64,000 bases of DNA, from positions 496,501-560,500 of the forward strand of contig JAWZYV010000113.1 of NCBI GenBank assembly GCA_038373885.1, written 5' to 3'. Both the position numbers and the translations under genes were made by a program. Below are positions 23,642 to 36,409 of this stretch, piece by piece. The number at the start of each line of letters is the position of its first letter. The first letter of the stretch is position 1. A model generated the notes under the pieces. It did not search any database and had not been told where the DNA came from. It saw only the letters and a program-made list of their open reading frames with translations. The stretch is from Cheiracanthium punctorium (taxonomy: Eukaryota; Arthropoda; Arachnida; Araneae; Cheiracanthiidae).

Positions 23642-23708
23642 CAAAGTTGTGGATTCTTTCTGAAAAATCTTTTCTTAAAACCTAAAAAAAGTCCCCAAGC
23701 TCGTATTT

Positions 23709-23710
<2 letters not shown>

Positions 23711-23747
<37 letters not shown>
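23711..23747. repeat. (TA)n microsatellite, split by an LTR-like element
   Basis: About 18 TA units; a matching (TA)n resumes at 24232-24247 after the LTR-like sequence. Confidence 0.95.
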
Positions 23748-23750
<3 letters not shown>

Positions 23751-24232
23751 ATGTATAAAAAGGTAATTTGGGTTTTACTAGTTTGGGTATTGTTCAAGCG
23801 GATTCTTTCACTGTAAGTTTTGCTTTCCTGTCATACTTGCCACGCGCGCTTTGGAGCTATGTTTTATTTATTTTGTTAATTGTCAGACACCAAATCCTCG
23901 ATTCTGTGTTCTTTTTAGTGTACACGTGTTCCCACGCCTTTGTAGCCCCGGATGCGGGTCATGTTGGTAAATGTGTGTGGTTCGATTAGAGATAAGAGAG
24001 AGGCGGAGTTATGTCTTAACAACCCACGTGGTGTGGTGAACGTAAATACACCTGCACCTCGAAAATCGAGAGACTTCTGCCACTAGAACTGCTTAAGTAA
24101 TCCACGCTGATTTTCATACCCGTCTCCCCTCTCCTCTTCTCACTCTATATTGTAACTTAAAGATGATGTTTAATAAACCGTTTTACCTGCCTTAACTCTG
24201 GAACTTTACTGGAATATCTGACGTCACACACA
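23747..24232 (+). mobile_element. probable solo LTR inserted in a TA microsatellite
   Basis: A G+C-richer 486-bp block starting TGTAATG and ending GTCACACACA, so it has TG...CA ends, is bounded on both sides by (TA)n. It has a TATAAAA near its start and an AATAAA near 24163-24172 followed by a T-rich stretch. Target duplication cannot be fixed inside a TA repeat. No flanking gag or pol is present, so a solo LTR is the simplest reading; retroviral-type family unknown. Confidence 0.45.
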
Positions 24233-24614
24233 TATATATATATATATAATTCCATACTTCAAACTGGTGCATTTAAACTTGCATAGCTATGAATGTATTT
24301 AAAAAAAATAAGTGTTAGAAATTACGATTTTTTTTCTTCTGACTATCTTATTAGTTTTATTTACTCACTTTCAAAGGAATGTTTTTTTGAAAAGGAAGAG
24401 TTACACGCTTTAACTCACCTTTAAATTAAAAGATTTACGAATTACAGTCACCTAATAAAACCTAAATTGTGTGTTTTAGTATGATCGGAAAAATGATCAC
24501 TTACACAGTTATTTTCCCTTAGGATCAAAATCGATACGAAATATAGCTTTGTTGGATTCTTTGAATATTTTTGATGAATGTTGTTATTTGTTAAAGGAAA
24601 ACACACTAAAGGTA

Positions 24615-24805
24615 TCTGCCAATGGGAAGAATGCCTTGGGCGACCACCTGTTTAAGGGATTCTAACGCGTATTCACGTTACATCTGAAAAAAATAATCGC
24701 CTTCAACTCTAGACCGTTAAAGAGACAGCCGCGCGGTAGGCCAGAACCTTAGACCTTCACACTTCAGCCACCTATCATTGTTCAGCGAAATAGCCATTTG
24801 GCCAT
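24615..24805 (-). mobile_element. decayed SINE, family of 23.4 and 33.2 kb
   Basis: On the minus strand it reads TGAAGTGTGAAGGTC, CTACCGCGCGGCT, AACGGTCTAGAGTT and GCCCAAGGCA in the order found at 33195-33420, and its first part matches 23400-23460. No target duplication survives. Confidence 0.6.
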
Positions 24806-24999
24806 TGGTCGATTTATACATTGGACTATTTTCTATGAATGAATTAACTTGCAAAGCATGAGTTTTGTTTTCGAAACTAATTATCTTTAGTGTCGAATGT
24901 TACTTATTAAAGCTGCGTATTTACAAAAATACAGAAGTTGCGGATAACTGAAACAGTATATTTAGTCACAAAATAAAAATAAATTTGTATTTTAAAGTA

Positions 25000-25211
25000 C
25001 ACCCTCCAATAAAATTATTCAAACAAGAGAGAAATTTCCTATTTTAGATTTGCGAAAAATAATTGAGTTTTTGAAAAACGCACAACTTAATAGACATATG
25101 GAATGTCATATTTATGCATAGCCTAACTCATATTCTATGATAAATAATTTTTAATATACGAAACCAACGTAGGAAATTTCTCTCTTGCTCGAATGCTTCT
25201 TTTGGAGGGCG
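25000..25211. mobile_element. TA-flanked miniature inverted-repeat element
   Basis: The left end CACCCTCCAATAAAATTATTC and the mirrored right end share about 45 bp, including AAGAGAGAAATTTCCTA. TA lies on both sides (24998-24999, 25212-25213), as in Tc1/mariner-type elements. The 212-bp body is non-coding. Confidence 0.7.
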
Positions 25212-25214
25212 TAC

Positions 25215-27320
25215 ATAATATTCGTTAAACAAGACGGGGGAGGATGGAATACTATTTTTCATTATTTACAACATAATCTTTTTACTGTATAACATGCTGT
25301 GGTCTAAAGTATGTTTAAAACTCATAAATATCACAAATATTGCTAAAAAAATATTAAGAAAGAAGTAAAAACTATATGTGAATCTTTATTTCTTATAACA
25401 CAATCCGGATTAGTACCCGGTAAGTTGACAGAATACAGCCTCTCCATCAAATCAGTAGTAAGCATTAAAACCAAAACAGCGCTCTCTGTTTCTGTACGGA
25501 AAATGTAAATTTTATTCGGAGTTTGGAGCTCTATTTATTATTAAAGCTAACATTGTTAAAATTCAACGCTGCCGTTCGTGGGGAATTTTTTCATTATTTA
25601 AGTCATGCGCTTCCTGAGAAACTTCTTTCTTACTCTTCTGGTAATGAACGCCCTGAATGCCGATTACCCGCGCTGAAGTGCCTGTTTCTTCTTTCTTTGC
25701 TTTTTCAACCTCAAAAATAGCATATTTCTTAAAAGAAGGGGGGACATTTACCGAATCTAGGATCCCTTGTAAGAACTTTCCGAATATGGCTCGCACTAGA
25801 GAACAGAACAAAAGAACTCCCAAGTATGGGGGAAAAATACTTCCCTTGTACTACCATCTCTTTTGAGATCACTTCTGAATGAGATCTGGCGGGAGCAACG
25901 TGATGCTGATGAGGGAATCTTTGAATTGAATTGCTTTCGGTGACTAGCTGCTCTTCTTTTAACAAATTGTAAAACCGACCCTACAATGCTGACTTAAGCT
26001 GTAACTGTGAAGCTTTTATGTATATATATCTTTTGTGTTATGGTACTTTTAAGATTTTGCAGTTGATGTGCAAACAGAAAGGAGTGAAATCTTAATGCAT
26101 CGCAGATGACACAGTTAACTGTCTTGTTAAAAAAAAAAAAAAAAAAAAAAAAAGAAGAGTAAGGGCAATATTTTTAGGGGACATGTTTTTATTAAATGCG
26201 TTGTTTAAAAACTGCTGTTGCACGAAATTTGATATACATTTTGTTGGAAGTATTTTTATTTATTTAAATTAAATATCTGTCTTTATTCTCATCTGTCCGT
26301 TGGATTTTTAGGGGAAAAAATATGCATACAACTGTACGCATAATGAAATCTAGAAAAATAAATATTTTGCAGTAGAAAATTTATATTAATAATTCTTCTG
26401 CTATTAAGTTATTTATATTATGCTTAACAGTTACGTTGGAATAACAAACAAAGTTTATTACACTGGCGGTAGTCTTAAATTATATCAGAAGTCGTTCCAA
26501 GAATTTTTTCCAGGGTCCAATTTTCGTGAAACTTGCTCATTTTTGTGAATGTTCATGCCAATTTTCAATAAGTCACGATTTTTGTTAAAATAATTAATAA
26601 AACAGATTGAAATGTAAGGTAAAATGCCAATGAAGGGCCATTTTAATCGATTGTACTTTTGTGAAGGGGATGCAAAACCAACACAGTTTTCGTCTTCATA
26701 GGTACCTGACTATACCGAAGTGTTTAGAATGTTTAAAAGTTAGTTTAAACATATGTTAGTTAAAAAATATGTTTTTGTCTTGTTGCATTTAGAAAAGTGT
26801 GTTTTTAAACCTTTTAAATCTGCAGGAACTATATATATATATGTGTGTATGAATAAACATACCACCATACCTCCATGAAACAACAATACAGTGGGCCAGT
26901 CAAAGTGTAAAAAAAATGTGTAAGAAATAGTATTTTCTGAAATGGAAAATGGAAATATTTACAATCGTTGCGATTCTCATCAGGGGCTACACAGAGCAGA
27001 TTGTAAATACAAAAACAAAGTAGCAGAATTTTGGTAAATGGCTTCGCAAAAGGTTTAAAAATACACTTGGGGCTAGATCCTGCTAAAGAAAGCATGGCGA
27101 AACAAATGAAGTAACTTCAAAAGTAGCTCTCGAAATGATACCAAAACGAGAAAAATATTACTTGAGCTTACGGTGTTTACTATAGTGTTTCAAAACCAAG
27201 AAAAAAAATATGCATACGAAAAATTGGTAAAATAAAAAAATTAGCAGTTAACTAAAATAATAATATAAGCTAAACTTTTCAAAAATATTTTTTAAGATTA
27301 ACTATGTATATATTAAAAGT
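25215..27320. other. no gene recognised
   Basis: Contains a G+C-richer patch at 25560-25960 with overlapping frames on both strands that I do not recognise, a 25-A run at 26129-26153, and a short (TA)n at 26829-26842. Confidence 0.45.
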
Positions 27321-27322
27321 AG

Positions 27323-27506
27323 TACCGTGTTTACTCGCGTAATAATCGCACCTTTTTTTGCAATTTTTCATGGTGAAAGTCGAGGTGGGACTATTGTGAG
27401 GGGAAAATTTAGTACATGATATTGCTACCCTAAAGCTATTTTTACTGCTTCAAAACGGGTTCGCGAAAATTTTTCGAGGGCGACTATTACGCGAGTAAAG
27501 ACGATA
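27323..27506. mobile_element. miniature inverted-repeat element with TTTACTCGCGTAATA ends
   Basis: The left TACCGTGTTTACTCGCGTAA is mirrored by TTACGCGAGTAAAGACGATA at the right, about 28 bp with few mismatches. TA dinucleotides at both edges suit a Tc1/mariner or pogo type. The 184-bp body is non-coding. Confidence 0.65.
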
Positions 27507-27923
27507 ATTAGACAGAGTAACGCGTTTATATAAATTAGCAACGTAATATCATTAACTTGTAACATCACTAACTACAACATATATAATGATAATTAATGCA
27601 CTATTTAAAACCGCATAGTTAAAAAATATTTTAAAAATAAGTTTCACTTTTTTTTTCTTTTTTTAATAAGGAAGAACTTCCTCCACCTGTCCCAGCCCCC
27701 AAACAACTAAAATAACCAACCTTTCCCAATATCCAGTTATTTTTTAAAAACAATGCGAAATAACAAAAATCATTTTATAATAATATTATTACTGAAACAC
27801 TCGCTTTCATGAAAGTAAAGGTATAAATCAGCAAGGTAGCTAAAAGCTGACCCTCCTAGTGAGATACCAGAAGTTTGATTGGCGCCTCGCTCTTCGCTGT
27901 TATTTTCTGTTTACTTTTTTCAG

Positions 27924-27997
27924 AATCCGTCTGTGTATGGACAACTGCTGAAGAAGGACGAAGTTCTTTTGTCTGAAACACGTGTACAGAACGATAA
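27924..27997 (+). CDS. candidate 74-bp internal exon of a host gene
   Basis: A pyrimidine tract ending TTTTTTCAG precedes the segment and AA|GTATCT, a good donor, follows it. Between them one frame reads NPSVYGQLLKKDEVLLSETR and a few more residues, with mixed composition unlike the Phe/Ile/Tyr/Lys-rich chance frames around it, and base composition visibly richer in G+C than the flanks. The exon would enter in phase 0 and leave two bases into a codon. I do not recognise the protein. If real, the window lies within the introns of a plus-strand gene. No partner exon was found, so chance remains possible. Confidence 0.35.
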
Positions 27998-27999
27998 GT

Positions 28000-30240
28000 A
28001 TCTTTTATGTATGTTATTTAGTAAAGTTTTAATTACTTTATCTTTAAAATACCCGTTTCTTTTCAGTGGTTGGTTTTTTTTTGTGTGTGTGTGTTACCAT
28101 GTGTTTGTAAATGTAAATTATTATTACGTAGAATGCAATTATTATACATGGTAAACTTTAATGAACACTTAAAGTAGTCTAAATATATATATATGCTGAA
28201 TTAAAATGAAAAGAATAAAAATATTTATTTTGCATGGTGGCATATAATTTCTGAATATTACAAACATTCCGAGACATAGAATTAGCAATGTTGCTGGAAC
28301 TCTTCAGCATAATGGAAACGCATGACCAACAGCATTTGGCATTAAGAAATAATGAAATGTCAGAAGGATATGCAATAAATATTTAACAATATATATCACC
28401 GAAAGTTTACTATGTTAGATAAATTATAAAATACGAGAAATGTTTACGTTATCCGTCAGGCTATTTGAAATTACAAAACAATGATGGCAAAATTTATTTA
28501 AATGACAAAATTTAGGTATATAATTGATTATATAAAATTTCTATTTACCTAAAAAAAAATGATTAAAATTTCAGCCAAAGATCCATTCCTTTATACAAAA
28601 CTGACACTACCTATAACCGTATAAATGTTAACTCAACACAACCTCACGAATAGAATAAAAAAATCCTCTGAAAGTGCATATTTTTAAGTAATAAAACAAG
28701 CACGTTTAAATAATTAATTCAGAACGGACACAATATCTGTTCAACATAAAGCTGGAAATTTTGAAAATCAAGAAATTTAATGCAAAACATAATTACCTAA
28801 AACAAAGAGGTTGGATAAATAAAATGTAAAATTACATTTTTAAATTGAAAATTACGTTGATTAATAAAAAATAAGCTATAAAAGTGAATATTTTGAAAGA
28901 CTTTAGTTTATGAATTAGAAAAAAACTATTTTAAATGTCATTATGATTGGAAATATGTACATTCATTCCTGTATAAAAAATATGGAAAGTGAAAAGGTAA
29001 TTGCTACATTTTTCTGGGTATAAACGAGCCCATAATGGCATTAAATGATCGGAACGATGAAATAATGCTTTAATGAAGATCATAAAATTGTTATTAAATA
29101 AGAAACAAAAATGGAAAGCAATGAAAACCATAATGTCCTTGAGCACACGTTTTTACTGTTTTCTTCTATTCTAAAGTTTTATGAAATGTCGTATGATTTT
29201 CTATTACGTAATCGGCACATACTTTGCTGTAGAAAATACATTAACTGGCATTATTTGACAAGTTTCAAGAGCTGGTTAAAAAATAAATAAATAAAATAAA
29301 TAAATATACATCTATTTTTAATGTATGGCATGTAAAAATAAATGTCTAATTTTATGTATATATACTTTTTTGTATGAGATGAATTATCTTTTTGAACTAT
29401 ACTTTGATTAAAAACAGTTGAAAACTTAGTTTCTTAAAGGTACGTTTTTATCTACTGTTTTCTAATATGTTAAGAATAAACATTTTAGAAATATTTTTAT
29501 TAGTTGTCATATTCTTCAAGTTACGTACAAATGGTTAAAGTTTCATACGATTATCATAACTGGGCTTTCAAAAAAAGTTAATATGCAGATGGATTATCAA
29601 GAATGGCTTTAAAATAAAAAAGAAGAGGGGAATATATGTAGAACCATGTTGTTCCCCCTTTTTTTGTTGAATCATTATTATTTAATTGAATACAGATTGA
29701 ACTTTGACTAATATACATATAAAGACAAAATTATCACTTTCTTAGAGATTTCAGGGATTTTATACTTTAAAATGAAAGATTGAATTATACTATACTTTAG
29801 AATCAAAACTTAATGCTTAAAGCTCGATGAAAATTAAACATTCTTACTGTCAGAGAATTTCAGCAATGTTATAGCAAACAGTGATTTTACAAAATGAATT
29901 TTAATGAAATATGTTTTCATTAAACTCTTATCAATATGAGAAAGATTAAAAACCCCATTTTAAAAATCAAACTTTATTAATAAAAATAAACAATTTGTTA
30001 GCATTAAGAGTTTATTTATTTACTTTAAAAGCATAAAACTAAAGTTAAATTAAACTCCAGAAGAAAAGAAATATTTCAGTTAATTCTTTTGAAAATCATT
30101 TATTTCGGACAACTATTGTTTAAGAATTATTTTGCATTTACTTTGTAAAAAATACAGCAATTTTACAATGAGCAGTTCCGCTACATCCCGCTTGGGGATA
30201 ACAGCACCCTCTAATCACCAATTTGAAGAGAAATCAATAA
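28000..30240. other. no gene recognised
   Basis: Very AT-rich sequence without repeat structure that I could see. Confidence 0.5.
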
Positions 30241-30249
30241 CAAATCCCT

Positions 30250-30460
30250 AATTTGCTATTTTACTCACAATTTGGTATCGTCACAGGTGGTCACTTAAAC
30301 TAAAGGAGTCAAAGTACTTTAATATTTTTGTAGATTTTGAGATTTTTTGAAAACTGAGTACATATTATGAATTTAAAATTTGGTATCGTCACAGGTGGTC
30401 ACGTGGTCACCTGAACTAAGGGAGTCAAACTTCTTACTAAACCCCCGTCAACGGCGGAAC
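30250..30460 (+). mobile_element. Helitron 3' relic, family of 17.4-20.5 kb
   Basis: Two copies of TTTGGTATCGTCACAGGTGGTCAC and a TAGATTTTGAGATTTTT block match the complement of the Helitron internal units. The segment ends CCCCGTCAACGGCGG, a decayed form of the family's terminal hairpin. CTAG and the 5' half are absent. Confidence 0.55.
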
Positions 30461-30469
30461 TTTTTTTTT

Positions 30470-32190
30470 TCGTCCCTATTCAATACATTGCTTGATATAG
30501 AGGAGGCTCTCTTTCAAATGACGTCAAATTTTATCCAGAACTCTAGTGCGCAGATTTACGACGAGAAGAAATGGAACGAAAAAACAAAGAAAGAGAGTAT
30601 TAAGAGGTTATTTCATTGACTGTCAACCAACAATGATTTTCCAAGACTGGTGACTTCTCTTCGGTTCCAATTTAAGATGACAAACTCCCAAAATTGTGCA
30701 CCAATGATTTGCCAAAGTACATGGGTGTTAAAATGGAATAAAAAATGACCCCCCCTCAAGAAAAAAATCAATTCGAATACCATTTACTGATAACAAAAAA
30801 GTTTATAAGAACAAAACAAAATCTTTAAAAGAAAAGAAAATTCACTCGCAACAATTAATATTTATCAGTGAAGGACATTAATTTTTTAGTTGATCTGAAA
30901 GGATGATGTCTCATCCAGAGTTTATTTTTGAGTAATTTTGACGACAAAGGCTTTTAAATAAATTTTGAGATTCAGATATACATGATATTTTACACATTTT
31001 TCTGTCTTTCCTTTTTTTTAAAAAAAGGCTTGTACTCTCCCCCTGATGACAGCATAAAATTTTAATTCTATAGTTTCGTATGTTTGTGTTTTTATTTTTT
31101 GGCAATAAAAATTGAAAATAGGGTGTGGACTGCATTTGAATTAAAATATGTTTAATTTATATTTAAAGCAAAAACATTTTATTAGGTTACCAGAAAGTTA
31201 GTTTGAGTAAATTTAGATGAGCTAAATCGAATTTCAAGGACTAAAGAGTCGACCACAGAGAGCCCTGACTTACTAAACACCGATATCTCATACTAATAAA
31301 AGTATATGATTGTTATCATTATTTAATAAAGGAAGTTCACAGGATAATTTTGATTGAGAGGCAGTCATATCAGTGAACTGCCAAAGTTACTAAGTCAACT
31401 GAAGTGAAGTACTCCCTTCGGATTAACTTTTCTTCAGCTTTTCTTTTTTAGTTGATGAGAAAAGGTTTTTTTTTTATTTTATTTTTTTTATTTTTATTTT
31501 TTTTTTATTTTTAAAGGGTCGCAAATTTCTCCTGAAGATTCACTGAAGCATTTGTTCTAACTCTCCAAATTATTGGTAATAGTCTCTACAGTACAAAAAA
31601 GAGTCCAATCGATAAGTTTATTCCAAAGGCATAGACATTTTTATTAAAGAGAGCTAGCTCTATTTAAACTTACATTTCATGCTTTTTGATGCTTCTTTTC
31701 TTCACAATTTATTCTTACGTATGTTTATGTGTTTTCTTTCAAAAAAGATATTTCATTTTTGTATATGGCAAACAATACAAGCTTATAAAGTTGGTTAGAT
31801 TTAGAAACAAACTATTTCTAGATGTAGGAATATTTTTTGAAAGCAAATTTATAATTAGAGAAGCTATTATTACCGTTTAGAGAAACGTCTCACAACATTT
31901 TTGATTGCGAGTCAATCATATTAGTGAACTTCCAAAGTAATTTAATATATTGATTAAAATTTCCAAGAAATCTTATTTTCTTATTAAATACATTTATTTA
32001 AAAGAAAATGAACAAGTCACCTGATATACTAACTGACAAAATAAGAGCAGCTGGAGAATGCGAAAAGATCGTTCAGATGAGAATCTGAGTGAGTACAGTA
32101 GACAAAGAATTCCGATCAGGATGCAGAATCTTATCGTGAGAAAGATGTGAATGCTAAAAAGTCGCCAGAACATGTTTCGACATCCAAAAT
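30470..32190. other. no gene recognised; one 43-bp direct repeat pair
   Basis: The sequence TTTTGATTGAGAGGCAGTC and following bases (31348-31390) recurs in diverged form at about 31897-31940. T- and A-rich low-complexity runs occur at 31466-31520. Confidence 0.45.
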
Positions 32191-32197
32191 GAAAAAA

Positions 32198-32263
32198 GGT
32201 ACTAGGTCAAATGCTACAAGTGTGGGAAATTTGGGCATGTGAGGGCTTTTTGCTGCTAAATTT
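32198..32263 (+). pseudogene. retrotransposon gag relic with CCHC zinc knuckle
   Basis: One frame reads CYKCGKFGHVRAFCC followed by a stop. This is the C-x2-C-x4-H-x4-C zinc knuckle of retrotransposon gag nucleocapsids, of the spacing and sequence usual in Copia-like elements. An in-frame TAG stands five codons before it, and I could not follow gag or pol beyond. It is a small fragment of a dead element. Cellular CCHC proteins share the motif, so a host pseudogene is a weaker alternative. Confidence 0.5.
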
Positions 32264-32269
32264 TTAAAA

Positions 32270-33190
32270 ACAGCCGTAAGACGGATTAAAAATAATTTGT
32301 TAAAATACGTCACTTTTTCATGCTTTCTATTTTTTCATGCAAATAAATTTATTTTATTAAATTTACTTATAGTTCATTCTGCAAACAGAATTTTTTCACT
32401 TCAAGGTGTTCGGTTTCTCAACGTGAAAGAAATATGAAAGTTAAATGTGTTCCATAGGAAAGAAAGAGAAGTCTTGGGCTAAAAATTACCTGCGCAAAAA
32501 TGTTCATAGCTTATAGCTAGCTTTGAAGGAAAATAAAAGTCGCATGCGTAAGTCTTCATAAATTTATACATACCTAGAGAGAAAAAAAATAAATATATAA
32601 GTTTCAAAATAGTAATGAAAATTGACATGTATAAAATAAAATCCATGCATGACATTTTCCGAACAAAGCAATAAATTTTTATCTATGCCATCAAAATGTT
32701 TTTTCTCATTGTTTTTCACCGTAAATTCTATGGCACTGTTCCTTTAAAGGAGTTCTTTCATAAAGCATTGAAAATACGCAGTAGTAAGTAAAAATGATAG
32801 ACAAATTGTTTAATAATATGTTATAAGAAGAGATTTAAGTATTTCTCAATACGTATTTTAGAGCTGCATGTGCCTTATTCCTTGAGTTTCAATTATTACC
32901 ATGGTGAAACTAAAAGTAATTAAACTAAATAAAAATATTATTAAAAATAAAAGAAAATGAGTTTTTAACATATCTAAATATATGGATTATATAAAAATAT
33001 ACACATAGCTTTTCTTTTAGATTAGAACTGTCGTTTCTTTTCTTTTCTTGCTTGCTTTTTTTTTTGTATAATAAGTATTATTTATATTAAATGAATTTTT
33101 TCTTAATTTATTTAGAAAAATAACTAAAACAATCAAACATTAATTTTGTTTTCTTTTTCAAAATTACCAGGTTTAAATTTATGTAACACC
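32270..33190. other. no gene recognised
   Basis: AT-rich; nothing seen apart from short T- and A-runs. Confidence 0.5.
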
Positions 33191-33194
33191 ATAT

Positions 33195-33420
33195 ATCGGC
33201 AGAACAATGGCCGTGTGGAAAATACACGGAAAATTGGTAAATGGTGAAGTATGAAGTCCGGGATTCTGTCCTACCTCGCGGCTTTCGATAAAACGGTCTG
33301 GAGTTTTAGGCGTTTTTCTCTTTATTCGTTAGAACCCTTGAAAAGTCCACCACCCAAGGCACTAATTCGTTTGGCAATTAGCCCTGGTGTGCTTTGGTTT
33401 AACAAAACAAAACAGAAACA
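33195..33420 (+). mobile_element. decayed SINE with A-rich tail
   Basis: Shares GGTAAATGGTGAAGTATGAAG, CTACCTCGCGGCT, AACGGTCTGGAGTT and CACCCAAGGCACTAATTCG with the copies at 23.4 and 24.7 kb. It ends AACAAAACAAAACAGAAAC, an A-rich tail. The A-box region is damaged and no target duplication is visible. Confidence 0.6.
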
Positions 33421-33429
33421 AAACATAGA

Positions 33430-35500
33430 ATTCATCAATCATATTGCATGACGCAAACATCAAATTGAGAATTTTGAGCTTTTACTCCTGGGAACTTAAT
33501 AAAGCAATCAGTTTTAAAACTTAAATTTGCGAAATAGAAAAATTTGCACATTTTTCATATCTTTCTTACTATAAGATAAAAATAGTTAAATATTTGCTAT
33601 TTAGTTACAACAGGCAAACTTAGTTTCAAAATAATCTTTTAAAAGATCAGTAATCGTAGAAAGAACAACACGTACACAAAACAATAAATATGCACATGGA
33701 GTTATTGCTCTATTTAGATGCATTTATACATTATATTCCAAAAAAGTAAATCCAAAATTTATGACTATTACTACTATACAAACTGTACCAGAGAGAAGAT
33801 GCACGTAATGTTCATGGAAGGGCTTTTCGTGAGGTGATATTTCAAAATGTATAATGCTACCTTCTTGGCGTTTGGAATAGAATGTATAAATTTTCATAAG
33901 TAATAGCCGCCCGTATGTGTCAAATCACTTCTCCTGTATCGGGTGCTCCACTTTGCTTGATCAGAGAGCTGTATTTTTAACTATTGGCATTAGCATTACA
34001 CTTCCAGTTACAGTAATTTTTCTAATAACTTGAAGTCACTTTATAAGCTGTAAATTTTAGAACGTCTCACAAATTTGAAAATAAAAAATAATTTTTGATA
34101 GTGACCCCGATAGTGATTTTGATAGTGACCTACTGGAAAACAGTAGTTAGTAAAATGAAATGATAGGTTTGAATAGGCATTCGCAAAAATTTTTATTCTT
34201 TTCAAACATGATATTTAATGAGACATTTAAGATTCAAAAATTAACTTTTTTAGGGTTTTTTATTTTTTTCCACTAGAATTCAACTAAAATACTCCAACTG
34301 AGGAGTTGTAAAAAATTTAATAAAATTTATATTTAAGATTTCACCTTTTTTCATTAGTGAAATCGAAAAATCTTGCAAGTTAAATGGTGTACTGTCTTTT
34401 AAAATAAAATTTCCTTTATATATATATTTTTTAAACCAGAAAAAACCCTATTTAAATATAAATGTAACATTTACTCAGTTATTCGACTGGTAAGTTTTAC
34501 ACATTTATCGCCTATGAGTAAGAAGAAATTTTTAAATTGTGAAAATGTAAGTTCAAGGCAATCTTTAAGGCAGAATTATTATTTTTTGAACATCACTTTT
34601 ATATATACGGTAAATGCTGCCGTTAAGAATTATGTGTGAGTAATTTATTTATGATCCATAAAAACGAAATAATTTATTTTCCTGAAAGTAACTGAATGCT
34701 TTTGTAAATGTTAGTTTATAAATAATTCTATAAAAAACTAATGTATTTCTAAGACATCGAAAAATTGGTTTAATTACGCTGTTAGAATAACTTTCTATAA
34801 TAAACGTGGGCTTTATGAAATTGTAAGGGTATACGCAAAAATCGGAAGAATTGCAATCGAAGCTGCTAGAGTTTCAGAGGTGCTAACTAAATAGTACACG
34901 AGAACCCTTCTGACTGTACATCTACTAGCTCATAGGCTGTACATTATGTTCGTTTTTCAAACTGAGTAAAATAATCTGATTGATAAGACGGTATTTTGTG
35001 TATTCCTCGGAAAAGCGTGAGAGCTGACGTGGCGGAATTGTATCATTAAGGTGGTAAACTGAGGCTTAATAACTTGCACTCATATTGGACGAAGACAATT
35101 TTACAAATTTCCCGCCTATAAGCTGAATTCAAGCGTCACCTATATTCTACCGCCTTTGAGAATCCACCGCCGTAGGCTATAGCCTACTTAGCCTATTTAG
35201 AAAACCGCAACTACATAAGTAATCACTAAATACTGTTGCTTACAGATTTCACTAATTTAAAAAATGTAAAAACTTGTGTGTACATTTTATTAAAATTGTG
35301 TACAACTTCCAAAATCTATGATTTTGAATTCTGAATAAAGCAATATTTTGCATAAAAAATTCACCTTTTTGAATCTTCAGTATCTTATTAAATATCATGT
35401 TTTTAAAACATGATATTTATTTATTTATTCGTAAGACTACATTTTACTAATTTCAATTTTTGTATACAGGATCATCGTAATTTTATTCCCTATATTTCAA
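33430..35500. other. no gene; short repeats and palindromes
   Basis: Holds three 12-bp GATAGTGACCCC-like copies at 34097-34130, the perfect 16-bp palindrome GTAGGCTATAGCCTAC at 35172-35187, and the palindrome AAATATCATGTTTTTAAAACATGATATTT near 35390-35418, repeated in part at 36040-36063. Confidence 0.5.
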
Positions 35501-35507
35501 AAAAACA

Positions 35508-36407
35508 TAGGGGAAGGTCGCCCAAAATGATACCCTTAAGTTGAAATATGTTAAATAAAACTTTGGCCCTTTGTAGCAATATTTTACACTATATTTTGCA
35601 TCATAAACATGTTTGAATAATATTTTAAATCCAAAATGAGTAACAAAAAATAAATAAATAAATTTGAGAAAGAGTCCAAAGGATCATTTTACCCTTACCT
35701 AAATGCAAAATAATACTTCATTTGAAAATAACCGTAAGCTGTTTTTATCGGCAAAATAAAAGATGTAAAAGTAATTATGACCATACATCTTGAAATAAAA
35801 TAAGTTTTAAAATTACATAGAATGCACAATTTATTTTACGAAAATTTTAAAATAAAAAAGTATCAAAAACAATAAAATCTGATATTTCAAAATTATAATT
35901 CAAAAATTATAGCCTACAATAAACGGCCGAAATAATTAAAATAATGTAATGAGAGTCACGCATTTTGAGAATGTCTGAAAGGATCGATTATTAAATATAA
36001 TGCTTTTAAAACATGATTTTTTTTTAATATAGCATGTGAAATATCATGTTTTTAAAACATGATGGCTAGGATCCGGTACTGGAGTTTCTTCAGTGGATGT
36101 ATCATTTTACCCGTTTGCTGCTCTCTTTAGGTCATATTACTGGAACACGCCGAAAAACATAACCAGTGTAATTCACATCTAAAAACATACTCTATTCAGT
36201 AAACCAAGTCATATATTTATACCTTAAAGACTGTATTTCTAAATTACTCAGACAGGTAATGCACCGATCGCTTAAATATCGACATTTCTTCTTCTTGTCT
36301 TGGCACAACTAGTTTATATGTTGCCTAGTAGATAACGCTGCCTGTCTGGAAGAAAGCATATGTGGATCGTTTTGCCTGCTAGGATCATTTTAGGCAACTT
36401 TTCCGTT
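35508..36407. mobile_element. possible decayed inverted-repeat element
   Basis: The left end reads GGGGAAGGTCGCCCAAAATGAT and the right end is the complement of CGGAAAAGTTGCCTAAAATGATC, about 20 bp of inverted similarity over a 900-bp span. The AAAATGATCC core recurs inside at about 35680 and 36100. There is no coding capacity and no clear target duplication. Confidence 0.3.
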
Positions 36408-36409
36408 AT

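Noticed and set aside
25560..25965. Overlapping 65-86 codon frames on both strands in a G+C-richer patch
   Set aside because: No recognisable motif, promoter or splice structure; mutual overlap suggests composition effects.
26892..27100. CAGTGGGCCAGTCAAAGTG as a hAT end
   Set aside because: No matching right end or duplication nearby.
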